NCBI GenBank assembly: GCA_958369225.1
Contig: CATXID010000003.1
Span: 202,430-266,429, forward strand
From: an uncultured Collinsella sp.
GTDB taxonomy: Bacteria; Actinomycetota; Coriobacteriia; Coriobacteriales; Coriobacteriaceae
Direction: 5' to 3'
Length of the DNA: 64,000 nt
The position numbers were made by a program, and so were the translations under genes. This document shows, in pieces, positions 7,148 to 15,040 of the stretch (its first letter is position 1; each line of letters starts with the position of its first letter). The notes below the pieces were generated by a model. That model saw nothing but the letters and a program-made list of their open reading frames with translations. It was not told where the DNA came from and did not search any database.

Positions 7148-7603
7148 TTAATGCTCATCGATCGGCCTTGCGGCCGATGGGTCCCGCCCATAAGCGGGAC
7201 CCCCGCGACGCGTGGCGTCGCTCTCGCTACGGCTTCCTGCAACGCTCCCAAGGATCGCGTTTCGTCCGCCTCCGCTCACACCGGCCCCGCCCGCCGAACG
7301 GCTGCGCTCGATGGCTTCCAGAGGTCGCCATCGCTCCGCCGTTCGCCGGACGGGGCCTCTCGCGCCGGGTCGCCGAGCACCGTCGTGCGACGCTCCCCAT
7401 GGGTCGCGTCTCCTCGGCGTCGGCTCAACCGGCGCTCACCTGCCCGGGCTCGCGTTGCCTCGGCAACCGGCTCGCTCCGTGCAGGCAAGATATGGATTCC
7501 GTTGCACGGGATCATCTTGCCGCCTGCGGCGGAGGGCGAACCGCTCCGAAGTCGCTCCCGCCAATAATAAGCTGGGACGCTTGATGCGTCCCGGCCCAAG
7601 CGC
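7148..7603 (-). other. hairpin-dense non-coding region downstream of the relaxase
   Basis: About 450 nt with no credible protein. Perfect stems are packed in series: 7161-7178, 7180-7201, 7205-7221, 7454-7467, 7520-7532 and 7574-7592. A three-level nested stem spans 7283-7357 (GGCCCCG/CGGGGCC, GAACGGC/GCCGTTC, GATGGC/GCCATC). The linker word CGCTCC recurs six times (7243, 7332, 7391, 7473, 7542, 7553). It is the 3' end of the mobilization transcript. It could be an origin of transfer, a replication origin or a large structured RNA. Confidence 0.6.
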
Positions 7604-8542
7604 TCAGTCCCCTCGCCCGTTCTGGTTCTCCCACGACTTGCGCTCAAGTTCCCAGAACGCCCTCATTGCCGTCGCTATCCCGCGCAGCGTGAAGCGGACG
7701 ACGAGGCCGGTTGAGCGGTCGACCGCGAAGCCGAGCCTGCCGCCGTTGACCTTCCGCACGGCCCCGAGGGCCTTCGAGAAGAAGCGGTACTGGAGGCTCC
7801 CGCCCTTTGACCTCGCGAGCTCGATGCCGTCTCGCCTGAGCCGCCGGTCGAGCTCGGCCATGCGGTCGGGGCAGTCCCTCATTCGTCCGACCTCCTCGAC
7901 GCGACGGGCGACCGCCACGCGGACGCGGGCGTTCTCGGAGCGCTCGGCCTGCCCCTTGCGGGCCATGTCGCGTTCCTCCCTGCCCGGCTGTCTCGCGTGG
8001 ACGCGCGAGTTGGCCTTGCCGCGCTCAAGCTGCCTGAGCCCATACTTCTCGTCCAAGGCGCGGACGGTCTTCACCCTCGCGGTTGCGGCCTTGCGTGCGG
8101 GACCCTCGTCGAGCCTCCTGCCCGTCTCAAGGTCGCTGCGGTTGATGCCGAGGTGCACGGCATAGCGGTCGGTGCTGTCCGCGCGGCAGCGCTCGCGGTG
8201 AAGCACCATCACGACCTCCTGGTTCGGATAGCGCTCGGCCACATAGGCCCGAGCGTATTTCATGCACATTTCAGGCGTCATCTTTCCGCCGTTGAGGTCG
8301 CAATCGTCGGGGAGGAAACCGAGTATCTGGTGCTGCATGTAGGTGCACTTGGCCCCCGCCTTCCCTGGCCTGTCGTGGCCCATGGCCCTCCTCGTGTCCG
8401 TCATTTCCTGGAACCAGCGGTCTTCGTCGATGATGTTCTGGGTGTCGTGCGCGAGCGCCTTGTCCCTGTCCCATGAGAGGTAGTCCCTGAGCCGGGAGAG
8501 GTGCCCCTCGCTGCAAACGCTCGTCTGCTTGATTGCCGTCAT
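7604..8542 (-). CDS. relaxase/mobilization nuclease (divergent MobA/VirD2 type)
   Basis: 312 residues. Expected to nick the element at its oriT and lead the strand into the recipient. The order of motifs resembles the relaxase family PF03432: a candidate catalytic Tyr in LSRLRDYLSWDRD (about residue 21), then YMQHQILGFLPDD, MTPEMCMKYARAY and EVVMVLHRER. It ends with DRYAVHLGINRSDLETGRRL at the metal site. That last motif normally reads DHIHNHIVFN, so two of its three His are missing here. The C-terminal half is basic and helical. ATG 8542 has AGGGAGGG upstream. It is last in the operon, after the coupling protein. Confidence 0.75.
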   Translation of the reverse strand: MTAIKQTSVCSEGHLSRLRDYLSWDRDKALAHDTQNIIDEDRWFQEMTDTRRAMGHDRPGKAGAKCTYMQHQILGFLPDDCDLNGGKMTPEMCMKYARAYVAERYPNQEVVMVLHRERCRADSTDRYAVHLGINRSDLETGRRLDEGPARKAATARVKTVRALDEKYGLRQLERGKANSRVHARQPGREERDMARKGQAERSENARVRVAVARRVEEVGRMRDCPDRMAELDRRLRRDGIELARSKGGSLQYRFFSKALGAVRKVNGGRLGFAVDRSTGLVVRFTLRGIATAMRAFWELERKSWENQNGRGD

Positions 8543-8551
8543 GGGCCCTCC

Positions 8552-10468
8552 CTAGTCGAGCGAGAGGCCGCTGAACTTGCCGGTCGGCTCGGCCTTCGCC
8601 TTCTTCTTCAACTCGGGCCATTCGAGGCACCAGGGGATGACGCGCTCGCCCATCTTCCCGGCTGCGGCCTCGTCCAGCCGCCTCTGATAAGCGCGGCGCT
8701 TCTCCGTCTCGTGCTCCGGAGTCCCGAGGTCGAAGTGCTCCTTCGTGGGTGTCTTAGTGCAATCGGTGACGGGTGAGCGGAAGACCCCGGCTCGCTCGGT
8801 GGGCATTCCGTTGTCTGCGTGTTTCACGACGACTATCCCGTCCCGGTCCGGGGCCATGTCGCGCCACTCCCATGCGTGCACCACATCGTCGGCGCTCTCG
8901 CTGTAGGAGGTCGAGGCCGACGAGCCCGACGCCGCCTTGCTGCTGCTCGTGCCCTGCGTGTGGCGGGTGGTCTTGCCTATGAGCTCGGTGAAGTACCGGC
9001 GGTCCTCCTCCTCGGCGAGCTTCATGGCGACCTTGACGCCGCAGTTCGCGAGAATCTTCCTGCGCCCGTCTCGCTCACCGTATTTATTAAGCTGGGATAT
9101 ATCCTGCGTTGCCCCCGTCCAGTAAATCTGGAACGACCTTCCAAGTGAAAGGAGGGCGGGCAGGCACTCGACGCGGGGGAGGTTGCCCCACTCGTCGCCG
9201 AGTATCTGCACGGGGCGGGGGAGCCTGCCGCCGTTGGAGTCGGCGGCGGCCTGGACGGACGCCCAGAGCTGCGAGAGGAATATCGCCGCTATGCAGTTGT
9301 AGGGCGAGCCCTCGTCGAGCACGTGGAGGAACACGGCGCTCTTGTTCTCAAGGACCGAACGCGGGTCGATGTCGGACCCGGACGTCATCCATGCGACCGG
9401 GGCTGACGAGAACGGGCGGAGCGCCACCTTGAGCGTCGAGAGGATACTCCTGAGCTCGTTGCCGCCCGAGGAGACGAACTGCGAGGCCCTGTTCTTCGCG
9501 GGGTGCCCGCTCGGCAGGGCGCGAAAGACGGACTTCAATGGTTCGGCCGGGTCGTCGCCCTCGGCCTCGGTGCCACGGTCCAGCACCTCGCAGACGGTCG
9601 CCAGGTGCTTGGACTCCTCGGGGCACTCGTCGGACATGGAGACCAGCAGGACGAGGGCGGACAGGAGCCCCCGCGCGGACGCGGTCCAGTGCGAGCCCTT
9701 GCCCTTCTCGTCGTCCTGTACCACGAGCTCAGCGATGGCGTCTGCCGCCTGCTCGGCCTCCTGGTCCCGGCCCTCGGCGTGGAGGTCGAGCACCTGCCTG
9801 AGCGGGTTGAACCTCTGGCCGCGATAGGGATGCTGCGTGTCGAGCAGGAGGACGCGGTAGCCGCGACGGGCTAGCTCGTCGCCCGTGAGCTCTACGAGCT
9901 CGTTCTTCACGTCGGAGACGACGAGGGTCGCGGGCTCGGAGCCGTTTGAGCCGTCGCCGTACGAGAGCAAATCGATAGAGGGGAGGTAGAGGAAGCGGCT
10001 CTTGCCTGACCCAGTGGCCCCGGAAACGAAAATCATCTTCTTTGGCTCGAAGAGATAACAGGGCTTGCCGCGCCGCTTGGTGAACCCGTAGACGAACCCG
10101 CGCGACGAGGGGTTGGCCGAGCCATCCCATGTGACGGAGCCCCTCACGACCTCCCGGCCCGTCTTCACGTGCGCGTCCCCGAGCACACCGCCGTCCTCGC
10201 CCCTCGCATTGAGGGCGCTTGAGCAGGCGATGAGCGAGCATGCGCAGAGCGAGAGGAGGAGGGTGAGGGCGGTGCCCGCCGGGAAGGCGGTGAATGAGCC
10301 CGAGAGCCACCAGCCGAGAACCGTGGCTGCGTCGAGCGCCGAGGGGAGGAACGACGCGTCGAGCGGGAGTCCCGCGACGAGGCGGTTTATGGGGGAGGCG
10401 AGCACCGGGCAGGCGAGCGCGGCGAGGACAATTGAGGTGACGAGCGCCGTGAGTATCTTTGTCTTCAT
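8552..10468 (-). CDS. VirD4/TraG-type conjugal coupling protein
   Basis: 638 residues. Couples the relaxase-DNA complex to a secretion channel as a membrane-anchored ATPase. Two N-terminal membrane segments (about 7-27 and 60-82) precede a FtsK/VirD4-like motor. Walker A is FVSGATGSGKSRF (about 150) and Walker B is VQILGDEWGNLP (about 400). A GATQDISQL-type motif and a conserved C-terminal region follow. It overlaps mobC by 4 nt (ATGA), so translation is coupled. Having its own coupling protein but no VirB genes makes the element an advanced mobilizable type. Confidence 0.9.
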   Translation of the reverse strand: MKTKILTALVTSIVLAALACPVLASPINRLVAGLPLDASFLPSALDAATVLGWWLSGSFTAFPAGTALTLLLSLCACSLIACSSALNARGEDGGVLGDAHVKTGREVVRGSVTWDGSANPSSRGFVYGFTKRRGKPCYLFEPKKMIFVSGATGSGKSRFLYLPSIDLLSYGDGSNGSEPATLVVSDVKNELVELTGDELARRGYRVLLLDTQHPYRGQRFNPLRQVLDLHAEGRDQEAEQAADAIAELVVQDDEKGKGSHWTASARGLLSALVLLVSMSDECPEESKHLATVCEVLDRGTEAEGDDPAEPLKSVFRALPSGHPAKNRASQFVSSGGNELRSILSTLKVALRPFSSAPVAWMTSGSDIDPRSVLENKSAVFLHVLDEGSPYNCIAAIFLSQLWASVQAAADSNGGRLPRPVQILGDEWGNLPRVECLPALLSLGRSFQIYWTGATQDISQLNKYGERDGRRKILANCGVKVAMKLAEEEDRRYFTELIGKTTRHTQGTSSSKAASGSSASTSYSESADDVVHAWEWRDMAPDRDGIVVVKHADNGMPTERAGVFRSPVTDCTKTPTKEHFDLGTPEHETEKRRAYQRRLDEAAAGKMGERVIPWCLEWPELKKKAKAEPTGKFSGLSLD

Positions 10469-10815
10469 GGTTGTTCCTTTGTTTTTGACAGAAGGTCCGA
10501 GAGTTGAGAGGTCGTGCGGGCTATGAGGTTTAAGGCCTCCGAGAGCCGATGTGCCGTCTGTCCGTCGACCCCGTATTTGTTAATGGCCCGTTGGGCCTGG
10601 TTAAGGTTGTTTCCCTGCCGCTTCATCTCGGTGAGCATCTGCCGGAGGGTCGACTCGTCGGCGATCTTGACCGGTTTCTCTCTGAGATTGAGCGCGGCCT
10701 CGCGCATGAACGTCGATGGGGGCATGCCGAAAGAGGAGGAGTGGGCCACGATTGCGACCCGCTCCTCATCGGTCATCCTGACGTTTATATGTGCGGTCCT
10801 GCTATTGCCGCGCAT
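10465..10815 (-). CDS. mobC: MobC-like mobilization accessory protein
   Basis: 116 residues. Binds near the origin of transfer and helps the relaxase. It starts with a ribbon-helix-helix-like segment, RTAHINVRMTDEERVAI. It then has the MobC pattern PPSTFMREAALN (about 32-43) and QMLTEMKRQGNNLNQAQRAI (about 59-78), with a helical C-terminus. The position between the helicase gene and the coupling protein, with a 4-nt overlap, fits a mob operon. Confidence 0.85.
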   Translation of the reverse strand: MRGNSRTAHINVRMTDEERVAIVAHSSSFGMPPSTFMREAALNLREKPVKIADESTLRQMLTEMKRQGNNLNQAQRAINKYGVDGQTAHRLSEALNLIARTTSQLSDLLSKTKEQP

Positions 10816-10818
10816 CGC

Positions 10819-11715
10819 CTAATCCCTATCGAGGAAGGTGGCATGGGCCCCGTCGAAATCGAGCCGCGCCTCGGCCAACATTCCGTAACGGTTCTTGAGG
10901 GCAATGAGCTTGAGCGGAGTTCCGCTTGCGGGAGGCTCATAGGGAAAGCTGGGCTTACCGTTGTCATCGGCGAGGTAGAGCACAGAGTCGAAGCCGTATT
11001 CGACGGCGGAGGAACCGCCGAACATGCCGAGGCTTGGCTTGGTCGACTTCCCAGACTCGTAGGACTTGCGCGTGGTCGAGCTCAGGGCGATGACGGGCGA
11101 GCCATAGAGGTTCGAAATTTCGCGCAAACCCTTTACGCATGCGGTGATTGCCAGGCGCTCGTCGATGAACTGCTGGTCTGCCGTGGTGCCGCAGGCCAGG
11201 AGCTGCAGATAATCCACGAAGACGATAGGGGCCTCGTTGCGCTCGCGTGCCACCAGGCCGACGAGGTTCGAGAGCTCGACGGTGTTCAGCGGACCGGTGA
11301 TGCAGAGATTGGGGGCGATGCGGTCGCGGTACATGCCGAGTGCGTTTTCGAAGGCCACGTGCTTGGGGTGGCTCTCCGTCGCCGCATCTGCGACCTCGGA
11401 GAGGGCAAGCTCGGTGCCGCTGAGCCGCGTAAGGCTCTTTTCCAAGAGCTTGTGCGCGGGGAGCTCGGCGGAGACGTAGACGACCGGGTGCCCGTCGTCC
11501 GCGAGCTTGTCGGCCTCCTGCAAGGCCAGAGTCGTCTTGCCCTTGCCGGGTGCGGTGCCGATGGCGTAATTCAGTCCGGGGTAAACGCCACCGAGAACGT
11601 CGTTGAGGGCCTTGAGGCCAAAGTGGGCGACGGGCTGGTCGCCCTCAAGGGCGCTTAGATGCTCGTCGAGCTTATCGGATTCGAAAACGAGGAGGTTGGA
11701 GGTCGGGCACTGCAT
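10819..11715 (-). CDS. DnaB-like replicative helicase (RecA-fold ATPase)
   Basis: 298 residues. Resembles the C-terminal ATPase of DnaB without its N-terminal primase-binding domain. Walker A is AIGTAPGKGKTTLAL (about 54), PVVYVSAELPAHKL follows, Walker B is PIVFVDYLQLL (about 166), and VIALSSTTRKSYE matches the sensor region. Plasmid and integrative-element proteins of this shape support their own DNA replication. The ATG at 11715 forms TGATG with the stop of the upstream gene, giving coupled translation, and is preferred to GTG 11718. A replication phase after excision is inference. Confidence 0.8.
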   Translation of the reverse strand: MQCPTSNLLVFESDKLDEHLSALEGDQPVAHFGLKALNDVLGGVYPGLNYAIGTAPGKGKTTLALQEADKLADDGHPVVYVSAELPAHKLLEKSLTRLSGTELALSEVADAATESHPKHVAFENALGMYRDRIAPNLCITGPLNTVELSNLVGLVARERNEAPIVFVDYLQLLACGTTADQQFIDERLAITACVKGLREISNLYGSPVIALSSTTRKSYESGKSTKPSLGMFGGSSAVEYGFDSVLYLADDNGKPSFPYEPPASGTPLKLIALKNRYGMLAEARLDFDGAHATFLDRD

Positions 11716-11957
11716 CACTCGCTCGCCTCTTCAGCGAGCTTTTTGAAGTAGTCGTAGAGGTCTTCCTCCATGACAAAATACTGGTTGGCGATGCGGAAGC
11801 AATGATGAGTCGACTTCATGAGCCGGATGGCACTTGACTGGCCAATGCCGATGAGAATCTGAACATCAAGACGGCTCAAGATACGCTTGGTGCCAGTGCG
11901 GCGAAGGTTGATGCCTGCGGAAATGGCGTCAACCTTGGGGTCATCTGCAAGATGCAT
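11715..11957 (-). CDS. excisionase-like helix-turn-helix protein
   Basis: 80 residues. The segment VQILIGIGQSSAIRLMKS followed by FRIANQYFVMEEDLYDYFKK looks like a winged-helix/AlpA-type DNA-binding domain. In such domains a short helix pair is followed by a beta wing and a helix reading the next groove. Small proteins of this type next to a tyrosine integrase usually act as excisionase or transcription activator. The stop overlaps the start of the helicase gene by one base. Confidence 0.65.
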   Translation of the reverse strand: MHLADDPKVDAISAGINLRRTGTKRILSRLDVQILIGIGQSSAIRLMKSTHHCFRIANQYFVMEEDLYDYFKKLAEEASE

Positions 11958-12036
11958 GATAAACTCCTTGTTTGGGGTGCTCGGCTCCTCTTCGAGGTTT
12001 GGCGACTAAGAGAGGGGAGTCGGGTGCCGTTTTTTA

Positions 12037-12765
12037 TTACCAGTCGGAACAAACCTCTTCAAGAAGACTGCTCCATTTGCGACGCAACTCCGGGGTATCC
12101 GGGAGTACGTGCTGGTTGCCGCAGTCTGCGGCAGAGGTCGTGACGCTCTCTTCGAGCGCGGAGAAGGCGTCGGCGAGATAGGCGCATGTCGCGTTCAGCT
12201 GGCCGATTTCGTCAAAATACTCGATGGCGAAGCGCACGAGCGCCACAACGGGGGCGCGGTTATAGTTGGTGGACGCCTCGTCCATCAGGGCGCGGCCGTA
12301 CTTCACCGCCCTGTCGGTCTCGTAATCGACAAAGGGGTCTGAGGGATCGCGCGGAACCTTGTGCTCCATAAAGTCAATGACGGAATCAAAGCAGCGGCGA
12401 AGGTGCGGCATGTCCATCGCGCCGGTAAAGAGCGCGGTCTCACAACGCCTCTCGTGGATTAGCTCGAAACCGAACTCGACAATGGGCTTATAGCCGCCGT
12501 GGGCGACGGTTCCCGTCGCGCCAGTGACGTTCGAACGCAGAACGTCCGAGACGCTCGCAAACAGACTGCTACCGCTGTAGACGTCGAGCATCCTGTCCCT
12601 CGGAAATGCCGGGGAGGGAAGCACCTCGTCAAAGACAAGGCCGATAATGGCTTTTGACTCATCGGTCGCTCGAAGGTAAGCCTCGTCGGAGACCATCTGT
12701 GAGAAGGGGGTCTTGAGGTTTTCGGGTATGCGGATACGCTTCTCGGCCTTCTTCTTATAGACCAT
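12037..12765 (-). CDS. hypothetical protein of the integrative element
   Basis: 242 residues, soluble, mostly helical. It begins with a basic patch, MVYKKKAEKRIRIPEN, and has a central segment SGSSLFASVSDVLRSNVTG and an acidic helical C-terminus. No known domain is recognised. The ATG at 12765 is supported by TTGGAGGTGA 5 nt upstream; an ORF start at 12861 has no such site. Lying between integrase and excisionase-like gene on the same strand, it may be regulatory or a replication accessory. Confidence 0.7.
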   Translation of the reverse strand: MVYKKKAEKRIRIPENLKTPFSQMVSDEAYLRATDESKAIIGLVFDEVLPSPAFPRDRMLDVYSGSSLFASVSDVLRSNVTGATGTVAHGGYKPIVEFGFELIHERRCETALFTGAMDMPHLRRCFDSVIDFMEHKVPRDPSDPFVDYETDRAVKYGRALMDEASTNYNRAPVVALVRFAIEYFDEIGQLNATCAYLADAFSALEESVTTSAADCGNQHVLPDTPELRRKWSSLLEEVCSDW

Positions 12766-12877
12766 TTTATTCACCTCCAATCGTTTGTCTGCAATCATCA
12801 TACCATCAGACGGCGCATGTAGCCCTAGTAGTAGCCCACCGTATGAAGAGATAGTGAACATCGAGGTAAACTAGCTA

Positions 12878-14176
12878 TTACTTAGATGACAGCAATTCAA
12901 AGACTTCTGCTGCGTTTCGGTCATTGGCCCTGATTGCATGGGTGTAGAAATTAGCCGTTGTGCTTGCGGAGGCATGGCCCATTCGCGCCTGAACGGTCTT
13001 TAAATCGACGTTGCTCGCCACGAGAGCGGTCGCGGCGGTGTGACGGAGGCCATGGGGAACAAGTCCTGAGTAACCAGTGCCGCGCGTATGAAGCTTGCCG
13101 TCTCGCATGAACTGCTTCGTCACATCGCTATAAGTCCCATAGCCGTTATCGACGCAGAAGTCCCTAAACCATCGAGAGTAGTTGTGCCCGCTTGGTCTGG
13201 TGACGCTTATGCTGCGGAAACCGTCGGCATCCTTTCCAACGCTGAATGCGTGGACGATGGGGTCGGTACCCTTTTGTTCCAACCCGCGACGTCTGAATAT
13301 GTCGCGCTGCATAGTTTTCCACTTGTCTAAATACTCGGCCAGAGCTTTGTCTATGGAGAGAATGCGCCTGCTCATCTCCGATTTCGGGGGCCTCAAGGTC
13401 TTGTCGCTGGTGTACTGCCGGACGATTCGGAGCTCCATGGCTTCGGGGTCGTAATCGAGCCAGCTGAGCCCTAAAGCCTCGCCTTTCCTCAGCCCAAGGT
13501 GAAATATAAGCATGGTGCAGACGGTCATGGGCCCCATCGGCTCGGAAAGCAAGCACTCAGTGAATCTTGGGAGCTCATCGGGAGGGAGAAAGTTTCGTGC
13601 TCGCAGGTCCGGTTTCGGCAGCTTTATGCCGATGCAAGGATTGCGGCCAATCAGTTCGTTCTCAAGGGCATCTTGCATGACCTGCTTAAGCTTGACGTGA
13701 ATGCGACGAATCTCGGCGTCGGTGAACCTTCCATTTGAACGGGCCTCAGCGTAGGCGCGTTTAACATCGTCGGGCCTCAGGTCGGCTAGGGGCACGTCTT
13801 CGAACAGTTCGCGTATGTGTCGCACGTCGTATCCCTCTCGCTCATATGAGAGAGGGGAGCCGAATGAGCTCTCTCGGAGCACGTGGAAGGACTCGGCATA
13901 TGCCGCTACGGTGCTCGGAGCATCCCTAGATGGTTCATAGCTCTCAAGTTCCTCGCGGTACTCGTTGAGAGCGTTTGCGACTTCGCTAGGCCAGTTCTTC
14001 GGGTTCTTGCTCTTGCAATGGATGGTCCTCTTGGGTGTTTTAAGATACTTAACTTTGCTGCCGTTCTTTCCGGAGTTCGGGTCTCTCCCAAGAGAGAAGT
14101 AAATCTTGAATGAGCCGGGCTTTCCCTTGATGGGTTCAGATGTTCCCTTTGCGGTTGGTTTGATTCTGGTTTCCAA
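12878..14176 (-). CDS. int: tyrosine site-specific integrase
   Basis: 432 residues. Catalyses integration into and excision from tRNA-Arg. An N-terminal arm-binding region (about 1-75) precedes a SAM-like core-binding domain (about 90-195). The catalytic domain has Arg in FHLGLRKGEALGL, the HxxR box in PHGLRHTAATAL, His in ARMGHASASTT and the nucleophile Tyr in ANFYTHAIR. All key residues are present, so the enzyme should be active. It lies 237 bp from attR, with a long stem-loop and arm sites in between. Confidence 0.95.
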   Translation of the reverse strand: METRIKPTAKGTSEPIKGKPGSFKIYFSLGRDPNSGKNGSKVKYLKTPKRTIHCKSKNPKNWPSEVANALNEYREELESYEPSRDAPSTVAAYAESFHVLRESSFGSPLSYEREGYDVRHIRELFEDVPLADLRPDDVKRAYAEARSNGRFTDAEIRRIHVKLKQVMQDALENELIGRNPCIGIKLPKPDLRARNFLPPDELPRFTECLLSEPMGPMTVCTMLIFHLGLRKGEALGLSWLDYDPEAMELRIVRQYTSDKTLRPPKSEMSRRILSIDKALAEYLDKWKTMQRDIFRRRGLEQKGTDPIVHAFSVGKDADGFRSISVTRPSGHNYSRWFRDFCVDNGYGTYSDVTKQFMRDGKLHTRGTGYSGLVPHGLRHTAATALVASNVDLKTVQARMGHASASTTANFYTHAIRANDRNAAEVFELLSSK

Positions 14177-14194
14177 AAGTGTCCTCCAAGGGGA

Positions 14195-14249
14195 TTACGT
14201 TAGGCTCGGGGCCGGGGCTTTGAGGGCCTCGGCCCCGAGCCTAACGTAA
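14195..14249. promoter_or_regulatory. 19-bp inverted repeat upstream of the integrase
   Basis: TTACGTTAGGCTCGGGGCC (14195-14213) and its exact complement (14231-14249) are separated by 17 nt. Placed 19 bp from the integrase start, it could be an attenuator, an insulating terminator against tRNA read-through, or a protein-binding site. Confidence 0.55.
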
Positions 14250-14252
14250 ACT

Positions 14253-14305
14253 TTTCACCCCTGCAAGCCGTAAACGCAACTGCTAGGGGTGAAAAAGAGG
14301 TGAAA
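14253..14305. repeat. right-end integrase arm sites
   Basis: TTTCACCCCT (14253-14262, inverted) and the 21-bp direct copy at 14285-14305 of the left-end motif at 4846-4866. Confidence 0.65.
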
Positions 14306-14412
14306 TAGAATTCTAATAAGAACCAGCAGAAACTCAAAAACAGCTAATCTACCTGCGAATATATATAATAGGGCAAAATTGCATTTGCCCAGGTAAGGTA
14401 AATGACCATGAC

Positions 14413-14458
14413 CTCCTAAAGCGGGTGTCGACGGTTCGAATCCGCCCGGGGGCACCAG
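14413..14458. repeat. attR (right 46-bp attachment repeat)
   Basis: Identical to 4731-4776. Only the 3' half of the tRNA is duplicated, so this is a footprint of integration and not a second tRNA gene. Confidence 0.93.
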
Positions 14459-14466
14459 GGAATATG

Positions 14467-14495
14467 ACGGCGTCGCGAGAGCGGCGCCGTTTCTG
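14467..14495 (+). terminator. original chromosomal terminator of tRNA-Arg
   Basis: ACGGCGTCGC (14467-14476), GAGA loop, GCGGCGCCGT (14481-14490), then TTCTGGTTT. Before integration this would lie directly behind the tRNA. The stretch from here to 14700 shows no other feature. Confidence 0.65.
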
Positions 14496-14718
14496 GTTTG
14501 TGGGGGCCGCCGGCGGCACCAGAGATTTGCCGATCCCGGTACCGCAACGGCGATACGCCTTGCTAGTTTGGAAAGCTCGTCGTCGGTGCCCTAGCGCACT
14601 GCCGTTTAGCGCCGATTCAGCCATGCCCGCACTTTTCGCGAGGGTGAGGAGCGTGAATTGATCGGAGAGGGCCAACCACTCTAATAAAATCGTCCTCGCT
14701 GTCGGCAGCCCTCGTGCC

Positions 14719-14745
14719 GGGCAGAGCCCTCCATCCGATGGGAGG
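14719..14745 (+). promoter_or_regulatory. leader hairpin masking the ribosome site of the 41-aa peptide
   Basis: CCTCCAT (14728-14734) can pair with ATGGGAGG (14738-14745), which holds the Shine-Dalgarno. The adjoining GGGCAGAGCC (14719-14728) is complementary over 10 nt to GGCTCTGCCC at 14907-14916, beyond the stop codon. This allows a 5'-3' end interaction. Confidence 0.5.
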
Positions 14746-14753
14746 TGATGCCC

Positions 14754-14879
14754 ATGACCGATTTCACCGAGCTCGTGAAGCTCCTGACCGCTATGGTCTC
14801 GCTCCTCACGGCCCTTGTCGGCCTTTCCAAGGCACTCAAGCAGGGCTCGAAGCCCAAAAAGAAAGGCCACCGTCGCTAA
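14754..14879 (+). CDS. 41-residue hydrophobic basic-tailed peptide (type I toxin/holin-like)
   Basis: 41 residues beginning MTDFTELVKLL. One hydrophobic helix (LLTAMVSLLTALVGL, about residues 10-24) is followed by a polar turn and a basic tail, KPKKKGHRR. GGGAGGTG lies 9 nt upstream of the ATG. The layout (acidic start, single membrane helix, Lys/Arg end) resembles small membrane toxins of type I systems and holin-like toxins; family membership is inference. It lies just outside attR, next to nothing of related function. RNA pairing around the ribosome site would fit tight translational control. Confidence 0.6.
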   Translation: MTDFTELVKLLTAMVSLLTALVGLSKALKQGSKPKKKGHRR

Positions 14880-15040
14880 GACGATGACCCAACTTCATTA
14901 AGCAACGGCTCTGCCCAGCTCTCTACAACTTGGGTTGCCGTCGGCACCATGTTACCCTCCTGGCGAGGAATTCGTCCATATTTCAAAAAACAAATCCGGC
15001 CTGCTATCGAAGCCGCCCTTTCCGCTGCCCTAGATAAAGA

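Larger units (their letters stand above)
4731..14458. mobile_element. integrative mobilizable element in tRNA-Arg(CCT)
   Basis: About 9.7 kb between two perfect 46-bp copies of the tRNA 3' half (4731-4776 and 14413-14458). The content is a tyrosine integrase next to the right end, an excisionase-like HTH protein, DnaB-like helicase, MobC, VirD4-type coupling protein, relaxase, a ~450-nt hairpin-rich non-coding stretch, an Xre repressor, and two cargo genes. Matching 21-bp arm-type repeats lie near both ends. No VirB4 or other type IV secretion genes are present, so transfer probably needs a helper element. The left copy keeps the tRNA intact. Confidence 0.93.

Noticed and set aside
7151..8165. 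Several long plus-strand frames (up to 317 codons) over the hairpin region and relaxase
   Set aside because: Arg/Pro/Ser-rich translations of GC-rich stems and of the antisense relaxase; mutually overlapping and without start signals.
14413..14458. Second tRNA-Arg gene at the right end
   Set aside because: Only the 3' half (anticodon loop to CCA) is present; there is no acceptor 5' strand or D arm, so it is attR.
4731..14458. Self-transmissible conjugative element
   Set aside because: No VirB4, VirB6 or other secretion-channel genes are present; only mobilization functions are seen.
14349..14870. 173-codon minus-strand frame across attR
   Set aside because: It reads through the attachment repeat and the antisense of the 41-residue peptide; no ribosome site or known motif.
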